64,000 bases of DNA from CAVUPF01 sp963777915. Its GTDB lineage: Bacteria > Actinomycetota > Thermoleophilia > Solirubrobacterales > 70-9. The DNA lies in the NCBI GenBank assembly GCA_963777915.1, contig CAVZSH010000005.1, positions 682,001 through 746,000 on the forward strand. The letters run 5' to 3'. A program made the translations under genes and the position numbers. Below, one piece after another: positions 7,706-16,236 of this stretch (positions within the stretch are counted from its first letter, which is position 1; each line of letters starts with the position of its first letter). The notes below the pieces were generated by a model. It was not told where the DNA came from, did not search any database, and was given only the letters and a program-made list of their open reading frames with translations.

Positions 7706-9133
7706 GTGCATAGTGCGGGTGCTGAGCAGGGGGAGGAGGTAGCACTTCCGCCGGAGCTGCTTGAGGCAATTTCTGCCGAGGCTGGTGGCCGCGTCGTCCT
7801 CGTGATAGGCGCCGGAACCTCGGTCGAGGCGCCGATGGAGCTCCCGCTTGCCGACAAGTGTGCGGAAAAAGCGCACCGCAAGCTGGTCCAAGATGGGATT
7901 CTCCAAGAGGGCGACTGTAGCCATCCCGATGACCTCTCCTGTCTCGCTGACGCCGTCTTTAACAAAACGGGCGCCCAAGCCGATCTGGTCGGCCGCATGC
8001 CAGTTGATCGCTTTCGGACCGTTACTCCCAATCGCGGTTGCATGATCGCCGCGGCACTGCTGCGCGAGGGGGCACTGAAAAGCGTTCTTAGTCTCAATTT
8101 CGATCTCGGCATGGTCAGCGCTCTGACCCAAATCGGCTCGGATAACGACGTAACGGTTATCACCGGCCCTGCCGACCACGGCCGCATGTCGGCAACCAAC
8201 CTGATCTATCTGCACCGCAGCGTCGATGCTGATTTTGAGGATTGGGTGTTGCGCACCGAGGTGATTGCCGATGGCTGGCAGCAGGGCTGGGAGGAGGTCG
8301 TAGGCAATCTCGCGATCGGGGGCCCGGTCACAATCTTCGCCGGTCTCGGTTCGCCGGCTGGCGTTTTGATCGAGACGTTGAAGCGGATCAAGGCCGCCAT
8401 CCCCGACGAGGCAATGCTCCTGCAGGTCGATCCAGGGGATCCCGACAGATCCGTTATGCGCCGGCAGGTCGGCCTCGAGCACGAGCACTATCTCCGGCTC
8501 GGCTGGAATGAATTCATGTCGCGCCTCGGCGAGCGCCTGCTCGCCCGCCACCGCGACGAGCTCTACGATGCCTGCCGGGGGATGATCGAGCGAGAGGGCT
8601 ATGAGGACGGTGACCCCGGCGGAGTTTGCGACCGCCTTACCGAGCTCGACCTGATTGGCGTCGGCGAGGTGCGAGCGCGCTGGATGGTCGAGACCCGCCA
8701 GCGCTACTTGCCCCAGGGAGGGCTCGACGTCGAGCTGATCGCCTCGCTGCTCTTGGCGGTCGCCCTGATTGAGCGCCGCACCGAGACCATTGCGAAATTC
8801 CACTCTGACGGCGTCGTCGAGTTCATTAGCGAGGGCGAGCTCCGGGCCTCGCTGCTTCTTGCTTCCGGCCGCGGCACACGGGGCTGGAGTTCGGTTGAGG
8901 CTGGCTTGGCCCAACCGGCCTTTGACCGCGATCGTCACCTCGCCGAGCCTCGCTACGCTCTCCTTGGCGGGGTAGGCGTCCGCGAGCAGGTGGCGCCACC
9001 GCTTCGGATAGTCGGCCCAGATGACGGGGAGGATGCGGCCGAGAGCATCATCGGCGGCGGGAACGTTCTGATCCTGAAAAGCGTCGATGACCTGCGTGCC
9101 GAACCGAGCCTCGCCGAGGAGATGGTCTCCTGA
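7706..9133 (+). CDS. SIR2-like NAD-binding protein (candidate effector of a three-gene defence cassette)
   Basis: 475 residues from GTG 7706, preceded by AGGAGGT at 7694-7700. The N-terminal 240 residues follow the SIR2/Rossmann plan: VLVIGAGTSVEAP (GAGTS, 35-39), LSLNFDLGM (N131, D133, matching the catalytic NxD of the family), IYLHRSVD (H170 at the catalytic His position) and FAGLGSPAGVLIETLKRI near 211-228, the usual NAD-side helix. SIR2-like domains in phage-defence systems (ThsA, DSR, SIR2-pAgo) degrade NAD+. The C-terminal 230 residues are not recognised. The stop overlaps the next gene by 4 bp and that gene overlaps an ABC ATPase, so the three are surely cotranscribed. NADase activity is inferred from motifs only. 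Confidence 0.82.
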   Translation: MHSAGAEQGEEVALPPELLEAISAEAGGRVVLVIGAGTSVEAPMELPLADKCAEKAHRKLVQDGILQEGDCSHPDDLSCLADAVFNKTGAQADLVGRMPVDRFRTVTPNRGCMIAAALLREGALKSVLSLNFDLGMVSALTQIGSDNDVTVITGPADHGRMSATNLIYLHRSVDADFEDWVLRTEVIADGWQQGWEEVVGNLAIGGPVTIFAGLGSPAGVLIETLKRIKAAIPDEAMLLQVDPGDPDRSVMRRQVGLEHEHYLRLGWNEFMSRLGERLLARHRDELYDACRGMIEREGYEDGDPGGVCDRLTELDLIGVGEVRARWMVETRQRYLPQGGLDVELIASLLLAVALIERRTETIAKFHSDGVVEFISEGELRASLLLASGRGTRGWSSVEAGLAQPAFDRDRHLAEPRYALLGGVGVREQVAPPLRIVGPDDGEDAAESIIGGGNVLILKSVDDLRAEPSLAEEMVS

Positions 9134-9717
9134 GCCCGCTCACTCCCATCGAGATCACCGCTGCTGCCTCGCGCTACCTCGAGCAGGCCTCCTACGCTCG
9201 AATCGAGGAGGAGAGACTGGGCGAGGCTGCAGGGCGGGGGCGCTTCTATGAGGACACCTACGGCGTCGTGCTGCTGGTCGTCTATGAGGGCTGGGCCTCC
9301 CTCCGCGACGGCTGGGGCGACGACCAGGCGCGTCTTGTCGAGCTGATTTCTGCCTACATGACTCGTTCGGATCCGAAGTCCTGGGAGGGGTACCTAGTTC
9401 TGCTCTGCCCCGCCTCACCACCTGCCGAGGACATCGGGCGCCTGGAAGAGATCCGCTACGACGTCACTCGCGTTCGCAAGCTCATCGCAGTCGGCGAGGA
9501 ACTCGGCGAGCTCACTGATGTCGAGCGCGCGATTCTGCCGCTTTTGCCGGTCCTGGGCCCGACCCAGCTGGAACCCGAGTCCTCGGCGCTCGATCTGCTG
9601 CCCGAGCTCCTCGAGGAGCAAGGGATCGACCGCACTGACACCGGCGCCCTTATAGAGGCCTTCTGCGAGCAGCGTCCTCTGCTTGAGGCAATCCATCGCC
9701 GCGAGGGGGAAAAGTGA
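9130..9717 (+). CDS. Small middle protein of the SIR2-ABC cassette (unknown function)
   Basis: 195 residues if it starts at CTG 9130, which gives the CTGA overlap with the upstream stop that is typical of translational coupling; the next start, GTG 9268, would give 149 residues. The upstream extension (PIEITAAASRYLEQASYARI ... RGRFYEDTYGVVLLVVYEGW) reads like real coding sequence, so the longer form is preferred. The core WASLRDGW, SDPKSWEGYLVLLCP and EIRYDVTRVRKLIAVGEELG, with many acidic residues, resembles in size and position the middle components of ABC three-component systems. I cannot assign a biochemical role. Its stop overlaps the start of the ATPase gene by 4 bp (GTGA). Confidence 0.75.
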   Translation: MSPLTPIEITAAASRYLEQASYARIEEERLGEAAGRGRFYEDTYGVVLLVVYEGWASLRDGWGDDQARLVELISAYMTRSDPKSWEGYLVLLCPASPPAEDIGRLEEIRYDVTRVRKLIAVGEELGELTDVERAILPLLPVLGPTQLEPESSALDLLPELLEEQGIDRTDTGALIEAFCEQRPLLEAIHRREGEK

Positions 9718-11867
9718 GGCTCGGGCGACTCTCGCTCGAGGGTTTCCGCGGCCTCGCGTCGACGACCGAGCTCGACCTCGACGCCAACGCAATCATCATC
9801 GTAGGCGCCAACGGTCAGGGCAAGACCTCGATCTTTGATGCCGTGCTCTGGGGACTAACTGGAGCCATCCCCCGCCTTGGAGAGAATCCCCAAGTCGTCT
9901 CTCTCTATTCGGCCTCTGGTCAGGCTCGGGTCGAGATCGAACTTTTGGGGGAGGGTGAGCCGGCTCGCGTCATCCGCAGCCACGATGGTGAGCGCCCGCG
10001 GCTGACCTTAGAGCTGGGCGGCCAGAGCTTTCGCGACGAGGGCGCGGAATCGCGCCTTCACGAGGTTCTTTGGCCTGATGCGATCTTCGCCCCCGATGCC
10101 AACTCGGCCCTGACCACGACCCTGACGCGAAGTGTCTACCTGCAGCAGGATGTCGTCGGCCAGTTCATCGACGGTGACAGCCCGCGCCAGCGCTTCGATG
10201 CGGTATCCGAGCTATTGGGTGCGGGGCGAGTAACCGAGCTGACTCAGAGTCTCGAAAGCGCAAAACGCGCCTGGAGCACCCAGACCAATCGCCAGGACAC
10301 TGAGCTCGAGGGTCTGCGTGCTCGCCTCGCTGAGGCCCGTACTCGTCTTCGATCCTTGAGCGACGTGAGCGAGGTCGACCAGGCGGCAATCGCCGAGCGC
10401 TGGAACGTTTGGTGGCAGAGTGCGGCCGCCTTCGAGGGCGCCGTCGAGAATGAGGTACCCGATGCCGCAAGCGCCGAGGGCCCCAGCGCCCTGGAGCTGG
10501 CGGTGAAGCGACTCGATGCCCAGCGCCTGGCGCTCGGTCGCCGCGTCTCCCTCGCCGAGGAGCTCGACATCGAAATCGCTGAGCGCGACGCCCCGGCCCC
10601 GGTTGAGCCGCCCCCCAACGCTGTGGAGATCTCGCAGCGCGTTGAGCGCGCTGAGGCACATCTAGGCGATCTACGAGAGGGGCTGGTCAAGGCCGAAGCC
10701 GAGGCGGCCGAGCAGCGGCGCCGCCAGGTTGAGCGCCGCGAGCGTGACCAAGAACTCCGCGCCCTTGCCGAGATCGCAGTTCGCCACCTCGATGGGCCGT
10801 GTCCGGTTTGCGGTCAGCAGCACACTGAGGAGAAGACTCGCCGTCACCTCGAGGCGCTGATCGGGGCAGCGGGGGAGGAGGGGAGCGCTGAGCAGTTCAA
10901 CGGCGAGGCCATAACTAGTCTCGCTGCTGAGGTTGAGCGCGCCCGCTTCGAGCTAACGGAGGCGAAAGGCGCACTGGCCGAGGTCGAGCGGATCAAGCGA
11001 GAGCAAGAAAGCTGGGCTGCTGAGCGTGATCGACGTCTCGGCGAGCTCGGCGTTGCGGCCGGCGATAGTGATCCCAGTCGGACCCAGCTCAGTGCACTGG
11101 CCACCGAGCTGCGCGCCCGCACTGAGGCAATCGACACCCTGCAAGCCGAGGGCGAGCGCTTGGCGCTGGAGATAGCCGGGCTCGGCGAGCGCGCCCGGCG
11201 CGGGGAGCATGAGGAGCAGGTCAAGCGCACCGAGGTCGAGCTCGGCACTGCCGAGGCGGAGATCGCGGCACGGCGTCGTAGTGGGGACCGAGCTGGAGAG
11301 ATCCTTGAGGCGCTTCGCGAGGCCTCCTCCGCTGTGGTCGCAGCCGAGCTGCGCCGGGTCGAGCCGCTCCTAAAACGGATCTATGCGACCGCCGATCCCC
11401 ACCCCTCGCTGCGCGAAATCAGCCTCGCCCTGAGCACGTCGCGCGGTCGCGGTCACCTCGCCACGCCACTGGATGACTCCCAGCGACCAGTCTCAGCGGA
11501 ACTCCCCGGCGCGGTCCTCTCCAGCTCGCAGCTAAACGCGCTTGCTGTCTCCGTCTTCCTGGCGCTGAACCTCGGTGTGCCGAGCATTCCGCTTGGGGCG
11601 GCGATGCTTGACGACCCGCTACAGAGCCTCGACGACGTCAATCTTCTCGGTCTGATCGACCTCCTGCGACGCACGAAGGATCGCCGCCAGCTGATCGTCT
11701 CCACCCACGATCACCGCTTCGGTTCGCTTCTCGCCCGAAAGCTGCGACCGGTGAGCGAGAGTCAGCGCACCCTGGTAATTGAACTAGCCGGCTGGGGTCG
11801 CGGAGGGCCCACTGTCACCCAGCACGAGGGTCCCCGGGACTCTGAGGTGATCCGGATTGCCGCCTGA
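9714..11867 (+). CDS. Rad50/SbcC-like ABC ATPase with CPVC zinc hook
   Basis: 717 residues from GTG 9714. Walker A is GANGQGKTS (31-39), directly after an N-terminal strand pair typical of SMC/RecF/Rad50 proteins (MRLGRLSLEGFRGLASTTEL). Long coiled coils flank a hook-like CPVCGQ at 363-368, midway along the chain. The signature motif is LSSSQ (602-606) instead of LSGGQ; Walker B is LGAAMLDDP (627-635) where Asp634 takes the place of the usual catalytic Glu; the H-loop is STHDHRF. This is the architecture of DNA-end sensing ATPases used in several defence systems. At 717 residues it is shorter than SbcC (about 1000). Together with the two upstream genes it forms one operon; the ATPase is the probable sensor and SIR2 the effector. 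Confidence 0.85.
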   Translation: MRLGRLSLEGFRGLASTTELDLDANAIIIVGANGQGKTSIFDAVLWGLTGAIPRLGENPQVVSLYSASGQARVEIELLGEGEPARVIRSHDGERPRLTLELGGQSFRDEGAESRLHEVLWPDAIFAPDANSALTTTLTRSVYLQQDVVGQFIDGDSPRQRFDAVSELLGAGRVTELTQSLESAKRAWSTQTNRQDTELEGLRARLAEARTRLRSLSDVSEVDQAAIAERWNVWWQSAAAFEGAVENEVPDAASAEGPSALELAVKRLDAQRLALGRRVSLAEELDIEIAERDAPAPVEPPPNAVEISQRVERAEAHLGDLREGLVKAEAEAAEQRRRQVERRERDQELRALAEIAVRHLDGPCPVCGQQHTEEKTRRHLEALIGAAGEEGSAEQFNGEAITSLAAEVERARFELTEAKGALAEVERIKREQESWAAERDRRLGELGVAAGDSDPSRTQLSALATELRARTEAIDTLQAEGERLALEIAGLGERARRGEHEEQVKRTEVELGTAEAEIAARRRSGDRAGEILEALREASSAVVAAELRRVEPLLKRIYATADPHPSLREISLALSTSRGRGHLATPLDDSQRPVSAELPGAVLSSSQLNALAVSVFLALNLGVPSIPLGAAMLDDPLQSLDDVNLLGLIDLLRRTKDRRQLIVSTHDHRFGSLLARKLRPVSESQRTLVIELAGWGRGGPTVTQHEGPRDSEVIRIAA

Positions 11868-11966
11868 GCGTCTTTCGTAGCGGAAACTCGTGACTCGCCC
11901 GGCGCCTTGCACCATGGCCGATCCCGAGTTTGTAACCGACGCTTTCGATTTCGTGCACTCCTCGTC

Positions 11967-12053
11967 AGGATGGCTCTCGCCGTCCTCGGGTTGCGCCAGA
12001 TAGCCGTTGGCCACGCCGTCCGGCGTCGTCACCTCGATCGTCGCCGCACTCAT
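11967..12053 (-). pseudogene. Dienelactone hydrolase-family N-terminal remnant
   Basis: Reading leftward from ATG 12053, the first 29 codons (ATIEVTTPDGVANGYLAQP and onward to SHP) match the start of dienelactone hydrolase-family proteins. A ribosome-site-like AGGG lies just upstream. After SHP the family sequence is lost and the frame runs on as unrelated residues to 11784. The rest of the gene is absent, so this is a truncated leftover, probably cut by island insertion or rearrangement. The remaining bases of the 366-bp gap 11868-12233 hold nothing else I can support. Confidence 0.5.
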
Positions 12054-12233
12054 CCCTCGTTCTTTCCCTAGAAGTGGTCGAACTCGCCCGCGCGGGTCAC
12101 CGAGGCCGAGGGGCGATCGACCGCCGAGATGCCACCGGGCTCGCCGTGCCAGCTTTCGGCCAGGAAGCAGACAGCGAAGCAGTGGGCTTGTCTCCGTTTG
12201 GGTAGACGATTGTGTGGATCGGTTTCTGCGGTG

Positions 12234-13199
12234 TCACCGGGTTAGGCGATTGCGACCCCAAAGCCAACCGACTACCGCTCCGATAGCTGACCCCTTCAAT
12301 CCGATGCCAGTGGCGGCGCCCAACGCCAAACCAAATCCGGTCGTCTCCATTTCCAACCGCGTGCGCTCGATGCCCGATAGGGCTGATGGTTCTGGGTCAG
12401 GGTCGTCGCCAGGTGGTCCCGTGCTGCGGGGCGATACCCGACGGGAGCCCCGGCATCGGAGGGCTCGGCCGCGCGACCGGCGTGCGCTTGCTTGCCGATG
12501 GATGCGATGCGTCGGTCGGATCTTTGTCGCAGGCGCGACGGTGTCGCCACCTCTGCGAACCAGTTCGGAATGCGCGCGCGCCATCGCGAGTTCTTCCCCG
12601 TTGCCGCTGCCCTGAAAGGCGACGTAAGTAGCTTGCGTCGAAAGCTCGAAAATATGCTCGATCTCTTCGGCAATTAGCGCCTCGACCGCCGGGTGGTCGG
12701 CGTTTGCCTCACGGCCTTTGGCGATCAGCTTCCTCCTGGCAGCAGCCTCAAGGTGCTCAGTACGCCGATAGCCCTCGCCGTCATAGATGTCCGAGTCCTT
12801 GCCGTAGGCATCGGCGATTGCTTCGAAGACCCATTCGGAGAGTAAGTCCCTTTCAACGCCCAGGGCATCCACCTCCGCGGTGAGCCGTCGTTGCCTGCAC
12901 CTCTCCAGTTGAGCGGAGACGATTGACGACAAACGCAGCAACTCCCCGTCAAGCGCCCTCCGTCCCTCCGCGGCGATGTGGTCGACGACGCACTCCCACT
13001 CGGCGACGGCGATGTACGCGGTTAGAGCATGGCGCACGTCCTCGGCCGGATCGCTGCCACAGTGGTCGGGTCGGTAGCCGAGGGCAAACTCAGCGAGCAG
13101 CTCAACACGGCCAACTCCCGGCCGGGCGTCGAACCTCTCAGACTGGGAGAAGTGAGTGGCCGCAGGCTCGCTCGGAATCTCGGGATGTGGCATGGCCAT
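12234..13199 (-). CDS. Hypothetical protein with C-terminal glycine-zipper segment
   Basis: 321 residues from ATG 13199 (ATG 13193 also possible; the frame stays open upstream but runs into the divergent gene at 13265). The middle is helical and charged (EHLEAAARRKLIAKGREANADHPAVEALIAEEIEHIFE). Residues 230-290 are Arg/Pro-rich and low in complexity. The last 45 residues contain LALGAATGIGLKGSAIGAVVGWLWG, a glycine-zipper-like hydrophobic hairpin that could insert in a membrane. No family recognised. Divergent from 13265 with 65 bp between starts. Confidence 0.55.
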   Translation of the reverse strand: MAMPHPEIPSEPAATHFSQSERFDARPGVGRVELLAEFALGYRPDHCGSDPAEDVRHALTAYIAVAEWECVVDHIAAEGRRALDGELLRLSSIVSAQLERCRQRRLTAEVDALGVERDLLSEWVFEAIADAYGKDSDIYDGEGYRRTEHLEAAARRKLIAKGREANADHPAVEALIAEEIEHIFELSTQATYVAFQGSGNGEELAMARAHSELVRRGGDTVAPATKIRPTHRIHRQASARRSRGRALRCRGSRRVSPRSTGPPGDDPDPEPSALSGIERTRLEMETTGFGLALGAATGIGLKGSAIGAVVGWLWGRNRLTR

Positions 13200-13264
13200 C
13201 GCGATCTCCGGCCAATGTACAACGTGGCTCCGCCACCTAAACAGCCTTGCCATGATCGCGCCGG

Positions 13265-13990
13265 ATGAGCATGAGCAAAGAAGAAGCGGCAGCGTTCTTG
13301 GAGGACGGCCTGGCCGATGACAAGGCCCAATCGCTGCGTGAGCAGCTAGCCCGGGCCATACCGCGTCGGCTTTCTGAGAATGGCTTTCGCCTCTATATCC
13401 ACTACTGGTTCGACGATGACGCTGCGGGAATTGGATTCGCAACGATGACGGAGATGGCCGCCGAGTTGGGCGAGGGAGCGGTCTCCTTGTTCGATGCAGA
13501 ACTTTGGTACCCCGGGGCGGCTCTAGTGCGGCAGCTGATCGAGTGTGGCTACTTGATCTCGCTTGCCGCTGAGAGCCGCGACGAAGCCGAGAAATGGATG
13601 CGAAGCTCGCCGAGGGAGGCTCGGGAGCGTTTCTCCGCTGGCAATATGCGAAATCGGGCCGGGAGAGACTTCCGCCTAACCGAGTATCAGGTCCATTGCA
13701 GCCGGGGCGGCCACCCGACCCCAGCGGGACGCGACCTTCTCAAGCGCCGTGCCAGCGAGCGCCCCGTCGACGTTCGACTCTCGTGGTCTGACCTCACTCA
13801 GCACCTCGCCGACCTCTGGCAGGGCTTTTGCTCAGCGCTTCCTCTCTACGATCCACGCTGCGAAAAAGATGGCCCTTTGTATGGACCGCACCGCTCACCA
13901 GACGGCCGCGAAGAAATCGACACGCTGCTGGCTACCTGGCGAGAGCGCGATCCGCTGGCCCGCCATTTCGGCCTTCCTTGGACGGAGTAG
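13265..13990 (+). CDS. Hypothetical island protein
   Basis: 241 residues; tandem starts at 13266-13275 (MSMSKEEAAAF), the preceding gene lying on the opposite strand. The sequence ...SLFDAELWYPGAALVRQLIECGYLISLAAE is an amphipathic helical stretch seen in small uncharacterised proteins of accessory regions that count or bind other proteins; no catalytic motif stands out. A later part, HCSRGGHPTPAGRDLLKRR, holds Cys and His that might bind metal. It lies among short genes of alternating orientation, a pattern typical of island cargo. Function unknown. Confidence 0.6.
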   Translation: MSMSKEEAAAFLEDGLADDKAQSLREQLARAIPRRLSENGFRLYIHYWFDDDAAGIGFATMTEMAAELGEGAVSLFDAELWYPGAALVRQLIECGYLISLAAESRDEAEKWMRSSPREARERFSAGNMRNRAGRDFRLTEYQVHCSRGGHPTPAGRDLLKRRASERPVDVRLSWSDLTQHLADLWQGFCSALPLYDPRCEKDGPLYGPHRSPDGREEIDTLLATWRERDPLARHFGLPWTE

Positions 13991-14017
13991 GGCCAGATCA
14001 ATGCTCGCCTCGATAGG

Positions 14018-14491
14018 TCAGCGAGCGTTCTTGATTGCGCCATACAACCGCTCGGCGGCTCTCAGCGCATCCTCTGCATTGAGTCGCTCGCCAAGCCATT
14101 CAAGGGTCGTGGCGTCGAAGGTCCCCACTTGTAGCGCCCGTCTGCCAACGCTGCGATCCCGCCCATGTTCGACCGCGTACTCATCGACGTGCTCGCCTAC
14201 GTTGCGCATCTTCCGAAGTCCGGGCAGGGCTTCATCGAATTCCCTGATCGCGTTTTGGATAGCTGTATCTGTTCCTTTGGGTTGCGCGGCCAGGAGCGCA
14301 GCTTGGCGAAGCCTGCGCAGGCCGACGATGAAGAACTGAAAGTCAGCCCACCGGCGGAAGACGAAGATTTCGTCCTCCGGCTCCTCGGATTGAAGCCTTC
14401 GAAGCTGGAGGGCAACCATGTGGATCGCTTCGTTCGCGAGGCTATGTGCCCGTTCGATAGTCGCCGCAGAGGAGGGGGTATCCATGCCCAT
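14018..14491 (-). CDS. Hypothetical helical protein with HEPN-like R-x4-H motif
   Basis: 157 residues from ATG 14491 (ATG 14485 is an alternative; the frame continues upstream but with poor composition). Predicted all-helical. The sequence LPGLRKMRNVGEHVDEY places R-N-V-G-E-H, an R-x4-H spacing of the HEPN RNase superfamily, at the end of a helix, and the N-terminal part (ERAHSLANEAIHMVALQLRRL) fits a four-helix bundle. HEPN proteins occur as RNases or as nucleotidyltransferase partners in defence and toxin-antitoxin loci. The motif is short and can occur by chance, so the assignment is tentative. Convergent with 13265, divergent from 14642. Confidence 0.55.
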   Translation of the reverse strand: MGMDTPSSAATIERAHSLANEAIHMVALQLRRLQSEEPEDEIFVFRRWADFQFFIVGLRRLRQAALLAAQPKGTDTAIQNAIREFDEALPGLRKMRNVGEHVDEYAVEHGRDRSVGRRALQVGTFDATTLEWLGERLNAEDALRAAERLYGAIKNAR

Positions 14492-14641
14492 CAGGCTACG
14501 CCGCGAGAAGCGGGCCACCGACGTGGCGAGCCGCACATTGCCCGCCCCACCTCTGTCTTCTAGATCCTTTGACAGGAGGAATCGACCATGCCCCAGACGA
14601 CCCGTGGCAAATATCAACTTGCCTGATAGAACGCGCTGACT

Positions 14642-15085
14642 ATGGGCGTCCGTAAACGGGTCGAAGACGCTGAGCTGCTTTGGCGTGAAGGACAGGCGGA
14701 AGGCTCCCTGCTAATGGCCCTGATCGCCGCTTCCGCGACGGCACGCCGCAAGTACCCGAAGCTCAAAGACCGCGAAGGCTTTGAACGGCTGCTGCTTGAT
14801 GCCCGAAAATGGCGGCTGAGTCTTGAGTTCCGTGACGCGCAGGTGCCCATCGAGCATCTGTTGTGGAAGTGGCTGCGCTGCGAACTGGTCCACAAAGCAG
14901 GGCTGCCAATAGATATTCGGCTGACTCCGATCGCCGCGGTCGGGGAATTGTCAGCACGCGCTGGAGGCGCTCCCGACTTCGAGCTACAGCTCTCCGAGGC
15001 CTGGTTGCATCACGTACTCGACGTAGTGATCTACGACCCGGTCAATCAAGATCTATTCCCCGAGGGTTGGCGGGATACGGCCTGA
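14642..15085 (+). CDS. Hypothetical helical protein with HEPN-like R-x4-H motif
   Basis: 147 residues from ATG 14642. The layout is AELLWREGQAEGSLLMALIA, then ARRKYPKLKDREGFERLLLD, then LLWKWLRCELVHKAGLP: a helical protein whose RCELVH carries R-x4-H. That is the usual place of the HEPN catalytic pair, followed by a short C-terminal domain with EAWLHHVLDVVIYDP. The N-terminal half resembles proteins annotated only as helical hypotheticals. An RNase role is an inference. It faces the nuclease-like gene at 15172-16113 convergently (86 bp gap). The neighbour at 14018 has a comparable motif on the other strand, but the two do not look like copies of each other. Confidence 0.55.
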   Translation: MGVRKRVEDAELLWREGQAEGSLLMALIAASATARRKYPKLKDREGFERLLLDARKWRLSLEFRDAQVPIEHLLWKWLRCELVHKAGLPIDIRLTPIAAVGELSARAGGAPDFELQLSEAWLHHVLDVVIYDPVNQDLFPEGWRDTA

Positions 15086-15171
15086 ATCCTCGCCCAGACT
15101 TCGAGGACATGGTGAGGCCGTGGCGGCGACACGCGGTCTCGGCGCCCGGCATACGACGGTGAATGGGTGAC

Positions 15172-16113
15172 TTAACCCTTCGCTAGTTCGAACCAGGTGC
15201 GAACGCGCGGTGGCAACAGCCGCTCGTGTTCGTACACGAAGTCAACGAGCTCGGTGGGCGAGATGAAGCGGATCTCCCTCGACGGATGTCCAGAAAACTG
15301 TTCGCTTGCCGAGCAAGCGAACAGGACGGTCTCGGCGTTGGGAGCAGCGGCTGCGAGCGCCTCAAGATCGACGGCCTCGCTGCCCGACTTAACCTGGACG
15401 ATCGCCGACGCAAAGGTATTGCGATTCAGCATCGTCCACTCGTAAGCGGGGGTATCGGTTCGCCTCGCCTTCGGCAGCGCGAGGTAATCCTCGGCAACTT
15501 GCATCCACGTGTAGACGAGATCCTCAAGATCGTAGGGCTCAAGCTGTCGGAGAACCTCCAGGTGCGTGAAGCTGAGTGGAGCAGGGTCGCGCCCATGAAG
15601 CTTCTCCCAAAGCCATGCCGTGTAGATGCGCGCGCCCTCGTCCCACATTCTGCTGAAGCTCGTCGAGGTGCCGACGAAACCACGGATGACTGCCCCTGGC
15701 ACCTCGAGGTCGCTGAGCGGCTGATCCGCCCACTCGCAGTCGCGCACCTGATGGGTGTCGGTGCGCTTGGCAAGCTCAGTGTTCTCGTAACGGTAGGGCC
15801 CGGCGATGCGCCCAAGCCGAAAACGGCCGTGGAGATCCCGCGTCCAGATGTAGTCGCCGATCTCGGCGTCCTCGCCGAAGCGGCGGACCGTGTGGACCGC
15901 GTCCTTAGTCCAGCCAGGATGGGAGCCGATCGCCGCCAAGACCTCTTCGAGGGAGGCACCGTCGGGCAACGCCTCGATACCCCAGCCGATGCCCACGATC
16001 CCGTCGTCGAAGTTGTGGTCCACCTGCTCCTGGTGATCGACACCCGGCTTGAGCGAACGCAGCTTCGTTCGCCATATGGTCGGCGGGGAAACGATTTCGG
16101 TCACGGCTGGCAT
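15172..16113 (-). CDS. Putative EVE/PUA-like plus restriction-nuclease-like protein
   Basis: 313 residues from ATG 16113 (the frame is open upstream to 16185). The first 120 residues contain DDGIVGIGWGIEAL and GDYIWTRDLHGRFRLGRIAG, resembling the EVE/PUA-like fold that reads modified bases in restriction proteins. The C-terminal part has AIVQVKSGSEAVDLEALAA, where the Q-x-K of VQVK is the third element of Mrr-type PD-(D/E)XK nucleases, and it ends in a helical tail. The preceding Asp of the nuclease site is not certain. If correct, this is a modification-dependent restriction enzyme. The position among small defence-like genes agrees, but family assignment is by eye. Confidence 0.5.
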   Translation of the reverse strand: MPAVTEIVSPPTIWRTKLRSLKPGVDHQEQVDHNFDDGIVGIGWGIEALPDGASLEEVLAAIGSHPGWTKDAVHTVRRFGEDAEIGDYIWTRDLHGRFRLGRIAGPYRYENTELAKRTDTHQVRDCEWADQPLSDLEVPGAVIRGFVGTSTSFSRMWDEGARIYTAWLWEKLHGRDPAPLSFTHLEVLRQLEPYDLEDLVYTWMQVAEDYLALPKARRTDTPAYEWTMLNRNTFASAIVQVKSGSEAVDLEALAAAAPNAETVLFACSASEQFSGHPSREIRFISPTELVDFVYEHERLLPPRVRTWFELAKG

Positions 16114-16236
16114 TGTCGGCCATGGCGCTCCGCGACAGTGCGCCCTGCCCTGCCTCGGTCCTTGCGCACGAACATTGCGCGACATGTCTGGGCCGCAGAG
16201 GACATGGTGGCTCGGCGCGGCCCGACGTAGGCGCTA

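Noticed and set aside
7595..8938. 447-codon minus-strand frame opposite the SIR2-like gene
   Set aside because: Antisense frame in high-GC DNA; no family content, while the plus frame has SIR2 motifs and a ribosome site.
15226..16230. 334-codon plus-strand frame opposite the nuclease-like gene
   Set aside because: No recognisable content; minus frame has better composition and motif-like segments.
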